NCBI GenBank assembly: GCA_023548195.1
Contig: JAJHZJ010000009.1
Location: 3,019,501 to 3,083,500, forward strand
Reading direction: 5' to 3'
Length of the DNA: 64,000 nucleotides
Source of the DNA: Bettongia penicillata ogilbyi
Lineage: Eukaryota > Chordata > Mammalia > Diprotodontia > Potoroidae
Made by a program: the position numbers and the translations under genes. Shown here in pieces: positions 42,450-53,694 of the stretch. Under the pieces are notes generated by a model that saw only the letters and a list, made by a program, of their open reading frames with translations, was not told the origin of the DNA and did no database searches. Numbering within the stretch: the first letter of the stretch is position 1; each line of letters begins with the position of its first letter.

Positions 42450-43180
42450 GGCCTTGTAACCCCATCTCCTATCCTTCCACTTTATGGCCCTCCCTACCTC
42501 CAGCTCCAGTCTCCTAGTGCCCTTGGGTTCTCTCTCCACCTTACATCTCACCTACTCTGAAGAAGGGGGCTAATACTCTGTATGAACATAAATCACTTTG
42601 TACCCTCTCTCAGGGCATTTGTGTTTTCAATCTGATCTTTCATTGTTCTGCAGGTCCCTTGGCAAAGGCTTTATATGCATTAGCGAGCAGGTGTAGGAGG
42701 CATGTTTGGGTAGGGGAGGCCTTCCTTATTGCCTTCTTGGGAATCCTATCACATAAGTAGGTGGTTGTCAGCTCTGACTAAGGGACAAAGCTCAGATATA
42801 AGGAACAGACTGAAGAAAACATCCTGGGCCTTGGGGAAAACTATGCTCTGAGGATGGACCAATTGCTGATACTTCCTAGGCCACAGAGATAGGCTTAACT
42901 GGGGTCCCATGTCTACTCAGAACTCACTTATTCCTGCCTTCTCTGTTTTCTCTTGGACACTTTTCTTATGATTTGGAACTCTCGTAGGGAAATCCCCAAT
43001 ACTTTGTCAATATTCTGACCCTCCAATATAGGTTCATTAACCTTTTTTTCTCCTAAAATACTTAGTGCCTAGTATCAGGAAAGAGTGGTAAGGCAGAGTA
43101 GGAACAGGACAGAAAATAAAATAGGGTTTAGATAGATCCAAACAGATCATGGCTAGGGGGTAGGGGAAGAAGCAGGGCAC
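42450..43180. other. Unannotated sequence
   Basis: No repeat or gene named. A short patch at 42665-42695 ('ttatatgcattagcgagcag') resembles the neighbouring candidate element. Confidence 0.35.
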
Positions 43181-43184
43181 AGAG

Positions 43185-43448
43185 TGGGATAAGCATTTAC
43201 ATAATGCCTACTTTGTGCTAGGTACCATGCTAAGCACTTTTCTAAAAGTATTATCTAATTGTTTCTCCCCACAGCCAGGGGAGGGAGATGTTATTATGAT
43301 CCCCATTTTACCATAAAAGAAGATGGGGGCAAATACAGGTTAAGTGACTTGACCAGGGTCATACTGGTAAGTGTCTGAGGTTAAATTTGGTCTCAGGTCT
43401 TCCTGACTCCAGACTCAGCATTCTGCCCACTATACTATCAGCTGCCTG
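43185..43448 (-). repeat. MIR/MON-type CORE-SINE, full length
   Basis: 'gcctactttgtgctaggtac', 'atgatccccattttaccata', 'gttaagtgacttgaccaggg' and 'ggtcttcctgactccagact'. Confidence 0.85.
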
Positions 43449-43527
43449 TAAGAATGCCTAGCATGCCAGTTATTTGGGAGAACAGAGAAGGTTTTATAGG
43501 GAGCCAAGGCTAAGGAGTTGATAGAAG

Positions 43528-43775
43528 GAAGGAAACAAACATTTATGAAGCACCAACTATATGCCAGACTCTGTGCTAAGTATTTTACAAATATTATTCC
43601 ATTTGAACCTCACAACGACTCTGTGAGATAGGTCCTGCCATTGTCCTCATTTTATGGTTGAGGTAACCGGGATTAAGTGTCTTGTCCAAGGTTACACAGT
43701 TAGTAAGCATCTGAAGCCGGATTTAAACTGAGTTCTTCCTAATTCTAGGCCCAGTGCTGTGCCACTTAGCTGATG
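43528..43775 (-). repeat. MIR/MON-type CORE-SINE, full length
   Basis: 'gaagcaccaactatatgcca', 'ccatttgaacctcacaacga', 'ggttacacagttagtaagca' and 'ctaggcccagtgctgtgcca'. Same orientation as the preceding copy. Confidence 0.85.
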
Positions 43776-43797
43776 GTTATACAGATTTGGAAGATTA

Positions 43798-44025
43798 TTG
43801 TTGGCTAAACCCCAAGGTAGTTCAGTGCATGGAATGCTGGAGCTAGGGGGACCTGAGTTCAAATTTGACCTCAGACACTTACTTGATGTGTGACCCTGGG
43901 CAGGTCACTTAACCCTATTTTCCTAACTTCCGTATCTAAAATGAGCTGGAGAAGGAAATGGCAAACTATTCTAGCATGTTTGCCAAGAAAACCCCAAATG
44001 GAGTCATGATTTGAGTAAAAAAAAG
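43798..44025 (+). repeat. tRNA-derived marsupial SINE
   Basis: 'ggtagttcagtgcatggaat', 'gtgaccctgggcaggtcact', 'gccaagaaaaccccaaatgg' and an A-rich tail. Confidence 0.85.
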
Positions 44026-44029
44026 AAGA

Positions 44030-44203
44030 CTTAGGATAGCGAGGTGGTACAGCGGATTGAACACCGCTGGATCTAGAGTCAGGAATACTCATCTTCGTTT
44101 TTCAAATCTGGTCTCACTCATCAGTTGTGTGATCCTGGGTAAACCACTTCACCCTGTTTGCTTCAGTTTCCTAATCTAAAATGAGCTAGAGAAGGACATG
44201 ATA
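44030..44203 (+). repeat. tRNA-derived marsupial SINE, tail truncated
   Basis: 'agcgaggtggtacagcggat', 'gtcaggaatactcatcttcg' and 'gtgatcctgggtaaaccact'. It sits directly after the A-rich tail of the previous SINE, in tandem orientation. Confidence 0.8.
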
Positions 44204-44485
44204 CTCATAATTGGCACTGCCAGGTCCTTACAACCTTTGCCACAGACATCCATGCCCAGGAGAGGAAGGACTGTCAGCAGAGCATGTCATCAAGTGTGCA
44301 TAAATTCATTACCACCACTATAACTCTTCAACATTCTCTCTGCCCAAGACCAGGCAGCTCTCAGAACAATCCTGGTGCATGGCACCTCCTCAAAGACAAA
44401 CGCATAGTATTGGATAACAGAGACACACATTAGGAAAGTCCACTTGGGGAAAATGGAGCATACCCTATTCCACAGCAACAACTGA
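44204..44485. other. Unannotated sequence
   Basis: The 63-codon minus-strand frame at 44481-44290 has no recognisable domain. No repeat named. Confidence 0.35.
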
Positions 44486-44487
44486 GA

Positions 44488-44608
44488 TCATTTCAACTAG
44501 CTTCCTCATTTTATAGATGACGAAACTAAGGCTTGGAGAGATGACATGACTTGTTCCAATTCACATAGGTATTAAGTGGCAGTCAGGATTTGGACCCTTT
44601 GACCTTAA
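44488..44608 (-). repeat. MIR
   Basis: 'tttatagatgacgaaactaa', 'gtattaagtggcagtcagga' and 'tttggaccctttgacctt'. Confidence 0.7.
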
Positions 44609-44609
44609 A

Positions 44610-45085
44610 TACATCCCTCCTTGAACTATATTACCCTGATGGACGAGAAGTTGCAATGTTTTATCAAACTGCATACCCACATTGAGACATGCCACAAGGA
44701 GTTGATGGTAGATTCTTCATATATTTCATATGCCACCTCTTCCAGATTTGACCCCATGAATCAATATAGAAGTCTTTTGTTTCCCTGTTATCATGGACCA
44801 TTAAACATTCATAGTGTTCTGGTTAATAGAAACAAAATTGTGCCCCCTCTGTGATATACTAGACACATCAGCCAAAGTCAGTTTGAGCTGGTTCCCTTTA
44901 AGGTGTATAGGTTCTTCTTAATGTCTTATATTCCTATTTTTTTCCTTTACAAAGTATGCAGGGACCCCAACAGGGAAGGTGGAAGGATAGGTGATCTTCA
45001 AGTTACATGAAATATTTGGCTTATTGTAAATGAGCTGAGCAATCTTTGGGATAATAAGAAATACAGAGGGCTAGGGTGTGTCCAT
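44610..45085. other. Unannotated sequence
   Basis: A 77-codon plus-strand frame (44621-44854) has no domain. No repeat named. Confidence 0.35.
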
Positions 45086-45089
45086 GTTG

Positions 45090-45192
45090 AGGGGGGAAGA
45101 AGAAGAAGCAGGAGCAGAAGGAGAAGAAGCAGAAGGAGAAGAAGAAGAAGGAGAAAAAGAAGAAAGGAGGAAGAGGAGGAGGAGGAGGATTG
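45090..45192. repeat. (GAA/GGA)n purine trinucleotide tract
   Basis: Imperfect AGA/AGG/GCA triplets over about 100 bp. It yields a Glu/Arg-rich artefact frame. Confidence 0.95.
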
Positions 45193-45369
45193 CTTTTCCT
45201 AACCCTTCTGGAGGTTTTTTAAAGTTGTTGTACTGTCACTTTGTGGAGCTTTGTAGAAAGGTAATGCTTTTCCCTTCCCCAGAGGACTTTAACTCAGTTT
45301 CTTTTGTTTGGAAGTATTTGTCATTGGATCTGATAGGCCAATAGACCTTAGATCACAATCCCAATGGTC

Positions 45370-45545
45370 AATCCATCAATCAATTGATCAGCAAACATTT
45401 ACGGGAGAGGTAGGAAATGGAGGCATTTATAAAATGCCTCTCTAAATGTGCCAGGCGCTACACTAAGCACTTGACATAATTATTTCATTTAATAGCACCT
45501 ACTACATGCCAGGCGTTATGGTGGGCACCAGAGATGTAAGATTTG
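45370..45545 (-). repeat. Antisense L2 3' end interrupted by a short palindromic segment
   Basis: 'gatcagcaaacatttacggg' (about 45387) and 'acctactacatgccaggcgt' (about 45497) are L2-end words. Between them 45420-45440 forms a 9-bp-arm hairpin ('gaggcattt...aaatgcctc'). Confidence 0.5.
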
Positions 45546-45719
45546 TGTTACCATAAATAAACACATCCCTTGTAGAAGTCTCTCTTACTAACGATTAAAG
45601 CTTTGCTTGTCCTAAGCTCTCCAATCAGACCCTCTCCTCCATAGGAATGACCTTGGGTAACTTGGGCAAAACAGGACTTTGAAGGAGAAGGGATCAGATA
45701 AGTGAAGGGGAAAATCCAG

Positions 45720-46250
45720 TCCAACGAATTCAATATCCATTTGTTAAGCTCTTACTGTGTGCAGGGTTCTGTACATGGCCCAACTCCTTGTTGGAATGCC
45801 TCAATTTCAATATGTTAGGCAAAGACAAAAAAAAAGATAATCAATGAATCCATCAATGAAACAACTAAATAAACCAAAACCGTCTCTACTTTCCAAGTGC
45901 CTACTTCTACTGGTGAGATCCCATATGCACAGAGCTTGGCAAAGGTAAAATACATCCAAACATTATTAGGCAGAAAGAGAAGCTACAACTGGTGGGAACC
46001 AGGCAAGGTCTCCTACCAGCTGAGTAGGGCCTTGAAGGAAGCTGGGAATTCCAAACAACCGAAGTTAGGATGGAATGTGTCCCAGGCATAAGAGACTGTA
46101 CCATATCCTGTGCAAATTCCTAAAGTAAAGGCGATGGTGTGTTGGATAGGAGAAGCAGTAGGCCAGTTTGATGGAAACAGTCTGTGAAGAGGGAGCAAAA
46201 TGAAATAAGATAAGAAATGCTATTAAAAATAACCTTCTCACCATCTAGAA
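45720..46250 (-). repeat. L2 LINE 3' region, antisense, long copy
   Basis: 'catttgttaagctcttactg', 'gtgggaaccaggcaaggtct', 'agggccttgaaggaagctgg', 'ggcgatggtgtgttggatag' and 'ggccagtttgatggaaacag': the antisense L2 order, with a poly(A) interruption near 45828. Confidence 0.65.
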
Positions 46251-46434
46251 ATGGGGAGAGCATGAGCCTTCAGTGCAGAGGGGAGAAAGAACACTCTTGA
46301 TTTGAGAAACCAGCAGGAGACCTAGAATGGAGAAAGGGGATAAGGTAAGAGGGAGAATCACAGATGCCAAAGGTGGGGTAAGTTTAAATTATGGATGATA
46401 TATAAGTAGCTACTAGTTTCTTACCTGTCAAAGT

Positions 46435-46595
46435 TATTTTATGTATTACTATTCATGAGCGTTCTGGTTCCCTCATTAGACTCTAAGGTCCTAGAGGGCA
46501 GGACCTGTTTTGATCTTCTCTTTGTCATCTCTGGTACCTATGACAGTTTCTAGCACAGAGTAGGTACTCAGTAAATACTTGTTAATAGGTTGACT
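46435..46595 (+). repeat. L2 LINE 3' terminus
   Basis: 'agactctaaggtcctagagg', 'gcaggacctgttttgatctt' and 'tagcacagagtaggtactca': the classic L2 3' UTR end. Confidence 0.85.
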
Positions 46596-46599
46596 TAGC

Positions 46600-47168
46600 A
46601 CTTTATTTTGAAGTAATGGGGACTCATTGAAAATTCCCTCTTGGGGACAAACTCAGAGCAGAATGACCCCAAACTAAAGTAAGACAAAGGAGGCTACAGT
46701 TCAGAGGAGAAGCGCCATTCCAGCTGCTCAAACCAACTTTCCCTGGGCCTGACCAATGACTTTATAGAACATTTCCTTCTTAGGTATAAAAGGATCATTC
46801 AAAAACCCCATTCAGGCCAGAAAAGTGAAGATCTAGCTAAGACATTGAAGTGCTCCAGGCAAGTTTTGAATGTAGTATCCTCCTGGTCCCCCTCCAACTA
46901 CCCACTCTTTACATCCTCACTGTTAATACATGTGATTTGACTCATTACAAAATAGATACTTGTCTTCCACAGAAAATAGAATTTTCTGGCATTGAAAATG
47001 TCATTTATAAAAAGACAAATTACAGCACATCCCTCATTGTATCCTGCTGTTTGTCACCCTATTGGCAACAGCCCACCTTACCCTATGCCTAGTCCCAGAA
47101 TTGAACCAAAAGTGGCTGAGAGGATGATTGAGCTCTGGACAAAAAACCACAGTGTGACAAGGAGATGG
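46600..47168. other. Unannotated sequence
   Basis: Two short plus-strand frames (46850-47092 and 46992-47246) have no domain. No repeat named. Confidence 0.35.
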
Positions 47169-47170
47169 AA

Positions 47171-47372
47171 AAGCTCATTGTTAAATTTTCAGTGTGAGCA
47201 CTGGAAATTGGAAATTGGCAAAAACTGTAAATTAGGACTTTATTAATTGCTTTGGTGATAGGGAAAATGCTAAGAAAGTGATAGAGAAAATGTTAATAAT
47301 TCAGATGAAACTTAAAAGCGTGTTTTCTAGAGAGCTGATTGTTAAACATTTACCAGCACATTCCTAGTAACA
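47171..47372 (+). repeat. Unnamed dispersed repeat, copy B
   Basis: 'attgttaaattttcagtgt', 'ctgtaaattaggactttatt', 'aagaaagtgatagagaaaat', 'gaaacttaaaagcgtgtttt' and 'aaacatttaccagcacat' match copy A at 22219-22425 in order and spacing. Confidence 0.6.
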
Positions 47373-47564
47373 AGGCATTATAATCATCTACCTTGTTCTT
47401 CCAGTTTTACCCACTTTGACTCAAAAATACTCTTCTGTCATTTTTCCCCTAATGTCCCCTAATGTGAACAATGCAGAAATATTAAAGTCAAAGTATCATA
47501 ATTTTGTTATGTTTTTATTTTATTATAAATATAAATCTATGTGTAGAAAAATAATTTTGTTATT

Positions 47565-47768
47565 TCTTCAAGGTCACCTAATCATAAGATTACAGAAAAG
47601 TAGGAGCATAGACATAGAGATGAAAAGGCCCTTAGAGACTATCTAGCCCAACCCACACCCCATAAGGAAAATGAGGTCCACAGGTAGCAGTTGAGTGGAA
47701 CTGGGAATAAACCCAAGCCCTCTCATTCCAAATCAAGAATTCTTTCCATTGCACCATGCCGCCTCCTA
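47565..47768 (-). repeat. MIR
   Basis: 'cccttagagactatctagcc', 'aaggaaaatgaggtccacag' and 'ttctttccattgcaccatgc'. Confidence 0.75.
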
Positions 47769-47769
47769 T

Positions 47770-47918
47770 CCCCTCACTTTATAGGTGAGGACACTGAGGT
47801 ACAAGGAGAAATGACTTACTCAAGGTCACACAGGCTGTAGATGTTGAGAGATGGAATTTAAATCTAGATCCTCGGACTCCAAAACTATTTCTTTTTCCAT
47901 TGCATCATTTTGGCTTAA
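47770..47918 (-). repeat. MIR, second adjacent copy
   Basis: 'actttataggtgaggacact', 'caaggtcacacaggctgtag' and 'tttttccattgcatcatttt'. Confidence 0.8.
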
Positions 47919-48234
47919 AAAAAAAATCTTCCTATTAAAAATGCATGGAGTACATACAAATGAGATTGACACCCCGCCCCCCACTTTGTGGTTTACAACC
48001 TTCCTAAATCAATAGTTTCCCCAACTCTCTAACCTAGTACCTCCAATCAATAATCCCCCCCACCCCCTGCAACATGGGTCTTTCTGTAGCTTGGCCAGCC
48101 TTGCCTGTTGCTTTGGGATTTTTCCCCATTCTCCCCACCTCTTCCAGCACACACCTGCTTCCTTCCCCCTCCCATAGGCACTGCCTGCATTGTTGTTGGC
48201 CTCCCATAAACTGTAGTCATAAAGCATGTGTTAG

Positions 48235-48440
48235 GAAGCTGTCACCCTGCGGATTGTTAATGTGTGGGCCCTAATGAATATGAATGGGTTCCTCATAACC
48301 GTAGCTTTGTGCTATTAGATTCCTTCACACCTCACTGATCACAGAAAGGTTACCCAGAATTAAATGTAAATCACATATTTACTGGTATGAAACTGATCAT
48401 GGTGTCATTTTCTAAAAACATTTAATTGAATCATGGCAAA
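48235..48440. other. Repeat-free island, candidate conserved non-coding element
   Basis: 'cggattgttaatgtgtgggc', 'cctaatgaatatgaatgggt', 'ttaaatgtaaatcacatatt' and 'taaaaacatttaattgaatc'. It carries several TAAT and ATGAAT words and no repeat family. Confidence 0.35.
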
Positions 48441-48899
48441 GAAGATGTTCCCCCTCCAACAGCCCTCTTCACCTCCCTCCCCACCCTGTAGCCCTCCTGG
48501 CCTGCCACCCACATAGCAACCCCTGTCCACACCAGTACTTGAGGAGAGAGGGGGAGGTGAAGTTTCCCTGGTACAAGGTAGCAGAGTGGATGCTCATGCC
48601 TCTTACCCTGATCCTGACATGTCATGCCTGGCAATTTACAGCCCAAGTCACGTCTCTGTTTTAATAACATGCCAGTCAGAAATGAACATGGCGGGACGTG
48701 CAGGGCCTCACGCATGGTGGACACTTAATAAATGTTAAATAATCACAGTAACGGAGTTACTGAAAGACTCATGGTAATGACCTTCTCTCTCAGGCATGCA
48801 TGCACACGGATTGGGCTGCAGGGTGGGTAGGGGAGAGAGTGGGAGGGGGATGAGGGAGAAGGAGATAAACACAGAGACCTAAGAGAGAATGAAAAAAGG

Positions 48900-48980
48900 A
48901 GAAAGAGGGAGAGAGAGACAGAGAGAGAGACAGAGAGAGACAGAGAGAGAGAGACAGAGAGACAGAGAGAGACAGAGAGG
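48900..48980. repeat. (GA)n/(CAGA)n microsatellite
   Basis: Alternating GAGA and CAGA units over about 80 bp inside a longer purine-rich stretch. Confidence 0.95.
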
Positions 48981-48981
48981 C

Positions 48982-49165
48982 AATCAGTGGAGACCAGTTC
49001 AAATCCTGGCTTTGACCTTCATTGATGGCGTGAACAATGACAAATTATTTAACCATTGTAACCCTCAGTTTCTTCATCAGTCAAATGGGGATGACAATAT
49101 TTGCAGAGCCCTTCTCATTGTATGGTTACGAGGAAGGTACCACATAAACCCTAGTGATCATCACC
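48982..49165 (+). repeat. MIR
   Basis: 'gaccagttcaaatcctggct', 'ccctcagtttcttcatcagt' and 'caaatggggatgacaatatt'. Confidence 0.75.
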
Positions 49166-49169
49166 ACCA

Positions 49170-49598
49170 GAACTCATTGTTTCTTCTTTTGGATATTCTT
49201 TTCTTTTTATATATCACTGTCACTTTCTAATGACTTCCACTCTCCAAACTATTCTATCACTGAATTTTTCCTAATAATGAATAACACAGTCAAACAAAAA
49301 TGATCATATTAGTCATGTTGGAAAATGTAGTCTTATTCTGCACCTACGTTCTCTTAGCCCTCTGTACGGATCGCAGTGCTATCATTATGGACATGACTCC
49401 CTGGGTTCTGTTTACTTCACCATGCATTCATTCATAGAAGTCTTGCCAAGTCTCTGTGAATGGTTATTTATTATTTTAGTGCTGGTTTTACTTTTCCTTA
49501 GGAGAAACTCTCAGTGAGGGCTAGCGACCAGAATAGAATGATTGCATGAATTTTTTGAAATCTGCAGATAATCTCCAAATTTCTTTTTACCTGAAAAA
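49170..49598. other. Unannotated sequence
   Basis: No repeat or gene named. Confidence 0.35.
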
Positions 49599-49599
49599 G

Positions 49600-49720
49600 C
49601 TTCCTTCCTTCCTTCTTTCCTTCCTTCCTTCCTTCCTTCCTTCCTTCCTTCCTTCCTTCCTTCCTTCCTTCCTTCCTTCCTTCCTTCCTTCCTTCCTTCC
49701 TTCCTTCCTTCCTTCCTTCC
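49600..49720. repeat. (TTCC)n microsatellite
   Basis: About 120 bp, with one TTTCC interruption near the left end and then an uninterrupted run of about 26 units. Both strands read open (Leu-Pro-Ser-Phe or Glu-Gly-Arg-Lys repeats); these are artefacts. Confidence 0.98.
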
Positions 49721-49724
49721 TGAA

Positions 49725-50330
49725 TGACTGTCAAATTGACTTAATTGAGATAGCTCTACCTCTCCTTGTCTCTGTCTATCCCCTAGAGGGCTTAGTGACT
49801 AAAGGATAGTCTTCACAGCTTGGAGAGTGGGTGTGAGATGAGTGCAAGGAAGAAGAACTAAGAATTATCAAAAGAAATAAAGCTGACTCCCTACAAACTG
49901 AGCTGACAGAGGACAGGGCAAAGAAATCACTATGGAGGTTTTCAAAAAAGCAAAGAAAGCGATGCCATTTGTTGACATAAAAAGATAATAACATAATATT
50001 ACATTCTAAGCCATGTGCCAATTCTCAGGAAAAGTGACCAAGAGGAATTTTTTCCTATTGTATTCAGTGATACAATTTTTCAATAGCTCAGTGTTAGTTT
50101 CTATGAATTAGACTGGGAAGATACTGGTCTGAAAAAAAAAGAGGCCAACCAATTAGAACTCAATAAGCCACAATGAAGTAATGATTTTGAGGGAGAAAAA
50201 TATGAAAAAATCAAATATAAAATTAGTCTTTATGAATACCCATTATATTTAAGACTCAAGGAGAAGGACTATGGTAAATATAAGGGACAAAACTGTCTCA
50301 AATTTCGTATGTAATTCTCCAAGCCTCTAT
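49725..50330. other. Unannotated sequence
   Basis: No repeat or gene named; A-rich. Confidence 0.35.
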
Positions 50331-50334
50331 ATTA

Positions 50335-50428
50335 CAGAGAAATTGGCAACTTGCATTAATACAGAGGGAATTTTCTCCATCTCAATGTTCCCTATACCAA
50401 TAAAATCACAGGTTCGGTCCTGTCTATC
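50335..50428 (+). repeat. Fragment of a SINE-like repeat (same type as in 59640-59885)
   Basis: 'acttgcattaatacagaggg' and 'gttccctataccaataaaat'. The second block resembles 'gagttccatataaatcactg' at about 59784. Confidence 0.45.
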
Positions 50429-50454
50429 TTTCTATCCCTTACTATCAAAGAACT

Positions 50455-50635
50455 TACAGTCTGTCTGGAGTATATAACATAAATTCATGAAAAGTTGAAT
50501 AAGTACAGAAAATATCATAAGGCAGTTAATTAAAATGAGTTAAACAGAAAATAAATGCTCTGACTTCCTCGATGAAGAGAGAAGAGGGGTTTGAGCTGGG
50601 TCTTGAAGGATGAAAAGGATTAGCACAGGTGTCTC
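50455..50635 (-). repeat. L2 LINE fragment, antisense
   Basis: 'aacttacagtctgtctggag' and 'tttgagctgggtcttgaagg'. Confidence 0.6.
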
Positions 50636-50637
50636 CA

Positions 50638-51125
50638 GCCTCTCCCCTCTCCAATTAGATCTGCCATGCTAGCTCTCTGCTCAAAAGTTCTAGTGGCTCC
50701 AGAGGTTCAGTGATTTGCCTAAATTCATACAACCAGGAAAGTTAGCAAAGACCTCTAACGACAAAATACTAACTCCTCTGTTGTCATGAAAAGTCCCTAA
50801 TAATTGGGCTCTAGCCTACCTTTCCAGGCTTATTAAACACTTTACGCCTCACCTTCATGTGCTCTCTTCTCCAGCCAGTTAAACCTACTTACTGTTCTAC
50901 ATCCATGATATTCTATATCTATATCCCAATGCTTTAGTATAAAGATCCACGTTATAAACTCCTTCTTCGTTACTGACTCCTAGAATTCCTAACTCTCCTC
51001 AAAGCTCAAAGGAACCTCTTACATGAGGTCCTCTTTGCTCTTGGTCTCTCTCTTTCTTAATCTTTTTCTTTGTTAGTATCTGTAGCATCCCTGTTGATGT
51101 CGCTCACTCAATTGATACTCATATT
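50638..51125 (+). repeat. L2 LINE 3' region with an inserted MIR scrap
   Basis: 'agatctgccatgctagctct', 'ttgggctctagcctaccttt', 'tcatgtgctctcttctccag', 'ctctcctcaaagctcaaagg' and 'agtatctgtagcatccctgt'. Bases 50700-50762 ('ggttcagtgatttgcctaaa') are an antisense MIR piece. Confidence 0.7.
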
Positions 51126-51129
51126 TGTG

Positions 51130-52035
51130 ACCTGGGGACTCAGTGAGTGACAGACTTCTATTCTTTTTGGTATTTTATAGTTAATTCTGAAGGGCTGAGC
51201 TTCTAAAATTATTGCTTATGAGCCCCCACTAGTATTTCCTGTTAATATTAGTTATCTAGACTTCTATTAGCTTTTAGAAAAAGGTATTCACTAAGATGGT
51301 ATTGTAAGAGTAATTGATATAAAACATCTCTCCTCCCATCCCCTTCAGAAATAAAAAATCCTGGCACATAGCCTCTTATAAATTCACACAGGTCCATGGG
51401 CTCAAACTCAGAATACAATGAGTACTTTAAAGTAGTGAGGTCATGTGTGTGCTATGTGAGGTAAAGGAATAGCTCACAACTTTTTTATGGTCTGGAAATC
51501 TTTTCATAAGTACATAATTATCATTGCTCTCCAGTACAATGGTTATGCTTTTTCAGGTGGCTCTCTTTCTGGATCTATATTTGTAATCAGTGAGGCTCCC
51601 ACTTCTCCCAACTTCCTGCTCTATATTCTCTTAACTATACAGATGGTCAATAGGGAAAGGGATAAGGAAGGTACAGAGAAACTCTACTAATGACGCAAAG
51701 TGATTCCTTTTCAGGAACTGGAATCCTCTCAAACTGGAACTCTTCTATCGCTAGCCTGAGCCACCACTAGATTGCACTAACCACTAGACTGAATGTTATT
51801 TTTATACATTAGCCCAGAGGTATGGCTGATTCATTCAGCCAACCACAAGATGTTTCCTGTGTGTCATTAATGATCAAACATTTTAATCCTCTCAAATTGA
51901 TTAAAGATTTATCCCTATCTAGCTTATACTGTTGATTGATTAATCCAGTCAAAGTATTTAGATTTTCTATGGAGTGGGGGAATAGAATCCCATCTTTAAT
52001 ATGCATTTTATATTTACTTACATGTCTGAATGTTG
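51130..52035. other. Unannotated sequence
   Basis: About 900 bp with no named repeat and no supported gene. Confidence 0.35.
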
Positions 52036-52039
52036 TCTC

Positions 52040-52168
52040 CCAAGATGAACTATAAGTCCCTTGTAGACAGGAACTGCTTCGCCTTTGCCCTTGTATCTCC
52101 TTTGCCTAGCACAGAGCCTGGCACATGGAAGGTACTGTTGATCCATTAATTGACTGATAGGTGAGGAG
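52040..52168 (+). repeat. L2 LINE 3' terminus
   Basis: 'gatgaactataagtcccttg', 'cctagcacagagcctggcac' and 'atggaaggtactgttgatcc'. Confidence 0.85.
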
Positions 52169-52214
52169 AACAGGGAAATTAAGGGCTATAGTATCAACTC
52201 TGTTCTTAAAGTTC

Positions 52215-52300
52215 TTAAGTTTGTAGATCTAGACTTAGAAGGGAACCCAATACTCATCTAATCTAATGCCCTAATTTTGAATATGAAGAAATAGTTATTG
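52215..52300 (-). repeat. MIR fragment
   Basis: 'agatctagacttagaaggga' and 'catctaatctaatgccctaa'. Confidence 0.6.
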
Positions 52301-52369
52301 TCTTCTGGTAGCCATGACCTCACTTGGAGGTGGTAAGGAAGGACTGGTCCCTAACTAGGGGCACACAGA

Positions 52370-52600
52370 AACTTCTTCTTGTTTGGTCATTTTAGTCATG
52401 TCCTACTCTTTGTGATCCCTTTTGGGGTTTTCTTGGCAAAGATATTGGAGTGGTCTGCCATTTCCTTCTCCATGTCATTTTATAGATGAGGAAACTGAGG
52501 CAAGCAGGGTTAAGTTACTTAACCAGGGTCACACAGTTACTGTCTGAGGACAGATTTGAATTCAGGTCTTCCTGACTCCAGGCCCACCTAGCTACCCTAG
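52370..52600 (-). repeat. tRNA-derived marsupial SINE, near full length
   Basis: 'gtcatgtcctactctttgtg', 'tttcttggcaaagatattgg', 'gatgaggaaactgaggcaag', 'ttcaggtcttcctgactcca' and 'ggcccacctagctaccct'. The terminal head has a small internal deletion. Confidence 0.88.
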
Positions 52601-52644
52601 AAGCTTCTTAGGAGTCATTAATCCTAGGGAAGGATTCTATGTTG

Positions 52645-52898
52645 TACAGTAGAAATAACACTAAGCTGTGCTTCAGGATGCCTGGGTTCTAGTTTCAGGT
52701 CTGCCACGGGGCTGTGTGGCCCTGGACAAAGGCTTTCATTTCTCTGAATCTCAGCTTCTGCAGTTAATTATAATCATATGATATAAATATAATAGTCCTT
52801 GCTTTGCCTGCCCCATGAGAATTGCAAGGATCTATTAAGACAGTGTATGAAAAAGATCTTTACTAAAAGTACAAGGTGCTATAAAAGTATGAGGATGC
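52645..52898 (+). repeat. MIR/CORE-SINE, near full length
   Basis: 'ggatgcctgggttctagttt', 'ctgtgtggccctggacaaag', 'agaattgcaaggatctatta' and 'acaaggtgctataaaagtat'. Confidence 0.8.
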
Positions 52899-52899
52899 A

Positions 52900-53430
52900 C
52901 CAGCATGACCCCTGAAGCAGAGATTGTATAGGAATGAAACCCTTGAAAAGCCAATTTGCAGCAGGTCAGAATCTTCAATGTTATGAATTTAATTTTTCTG
53001 TCTTGAAATTTTAAATAGCCCTTCCCATATTGTGTGCAATTATAATCTTCACTAGAATGTTCAGAAGGCAGGCACCTATAGACTTTCCTGAACTAGAAGG
53101 TCTTGGGCTTTGCTTTTGGATAGCAGGGCTAGATTCTCCTGCTTCGGGTTTTAGGGACTATGGGGTAAGGTAAGGTGGGACAGGTAGGGCTAGTAAAATT
53201 AATGCTTTTGTTTTTTATCTTCACTCAGTCTCCTGGGAGCCAGACAATCTAGCATTGGTGGGTAGAGCTTTTTTTTTTGTTCTGCCACCCCCACCAAAAA
53301 AAAAAAAGAATTGAATTTCATATTTAGGTGACCAATGGATATAGGGATAGAGGATCCACAATATGTTTCTTATTGAAATTATCCCTGGAATTCTTGATAT
53401 TTCCTCTCCAAAGACCCAAATCCTATTGGA
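52900..53430. other. Unannotated sequence
   Basis: No repeat named. A T11 run and an A12 run at about 53269-53309 face each other and could pair. Confidence 0.35.
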
Positions 53431-53439
53431 TTTGGAATT

Positions 53440-53560
53440 AAAGGAGTTAGAATTGGAAGAGATCTTAGAAATCACCTAGTTCAATACCCTCATTTTATAT
53501 CTGAGTAAACTAAGGCATACAGATTGGAGATGATTTACTTAACATCTCCCAGGAGATGCA
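53440..53560 (-). repeat. MIR
   Basis: 'ggagttagaattggaagaga', 'ctagttcaataccctcattt' and 'tatctgagtaaactaaggca'. Confidence 0.7.
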
Positions 53561-53694
53561 AAATGATGCAGTTTTCCCCCACCTTAACCAAATCCCATGT
53601 CACCACCCCCAACCCCCACCTCCCACATCCCAATTTAAACACATGACAACATGGGATTTCTGGGGTACCAAGAACCAAACACTTTTCTCTGTTT

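Noticed and set aside
44290..44481. 63-codon minus-strand frame as a possible retroviral or host gene piece
   Set aside because: No motif of any retroviral or cellular family is visible.
49498..49809. Repeat-protein-like frames on both strands with 4-residue periodicity
   Set aside because: Direct translation of the (TTCC)n microsatellite.
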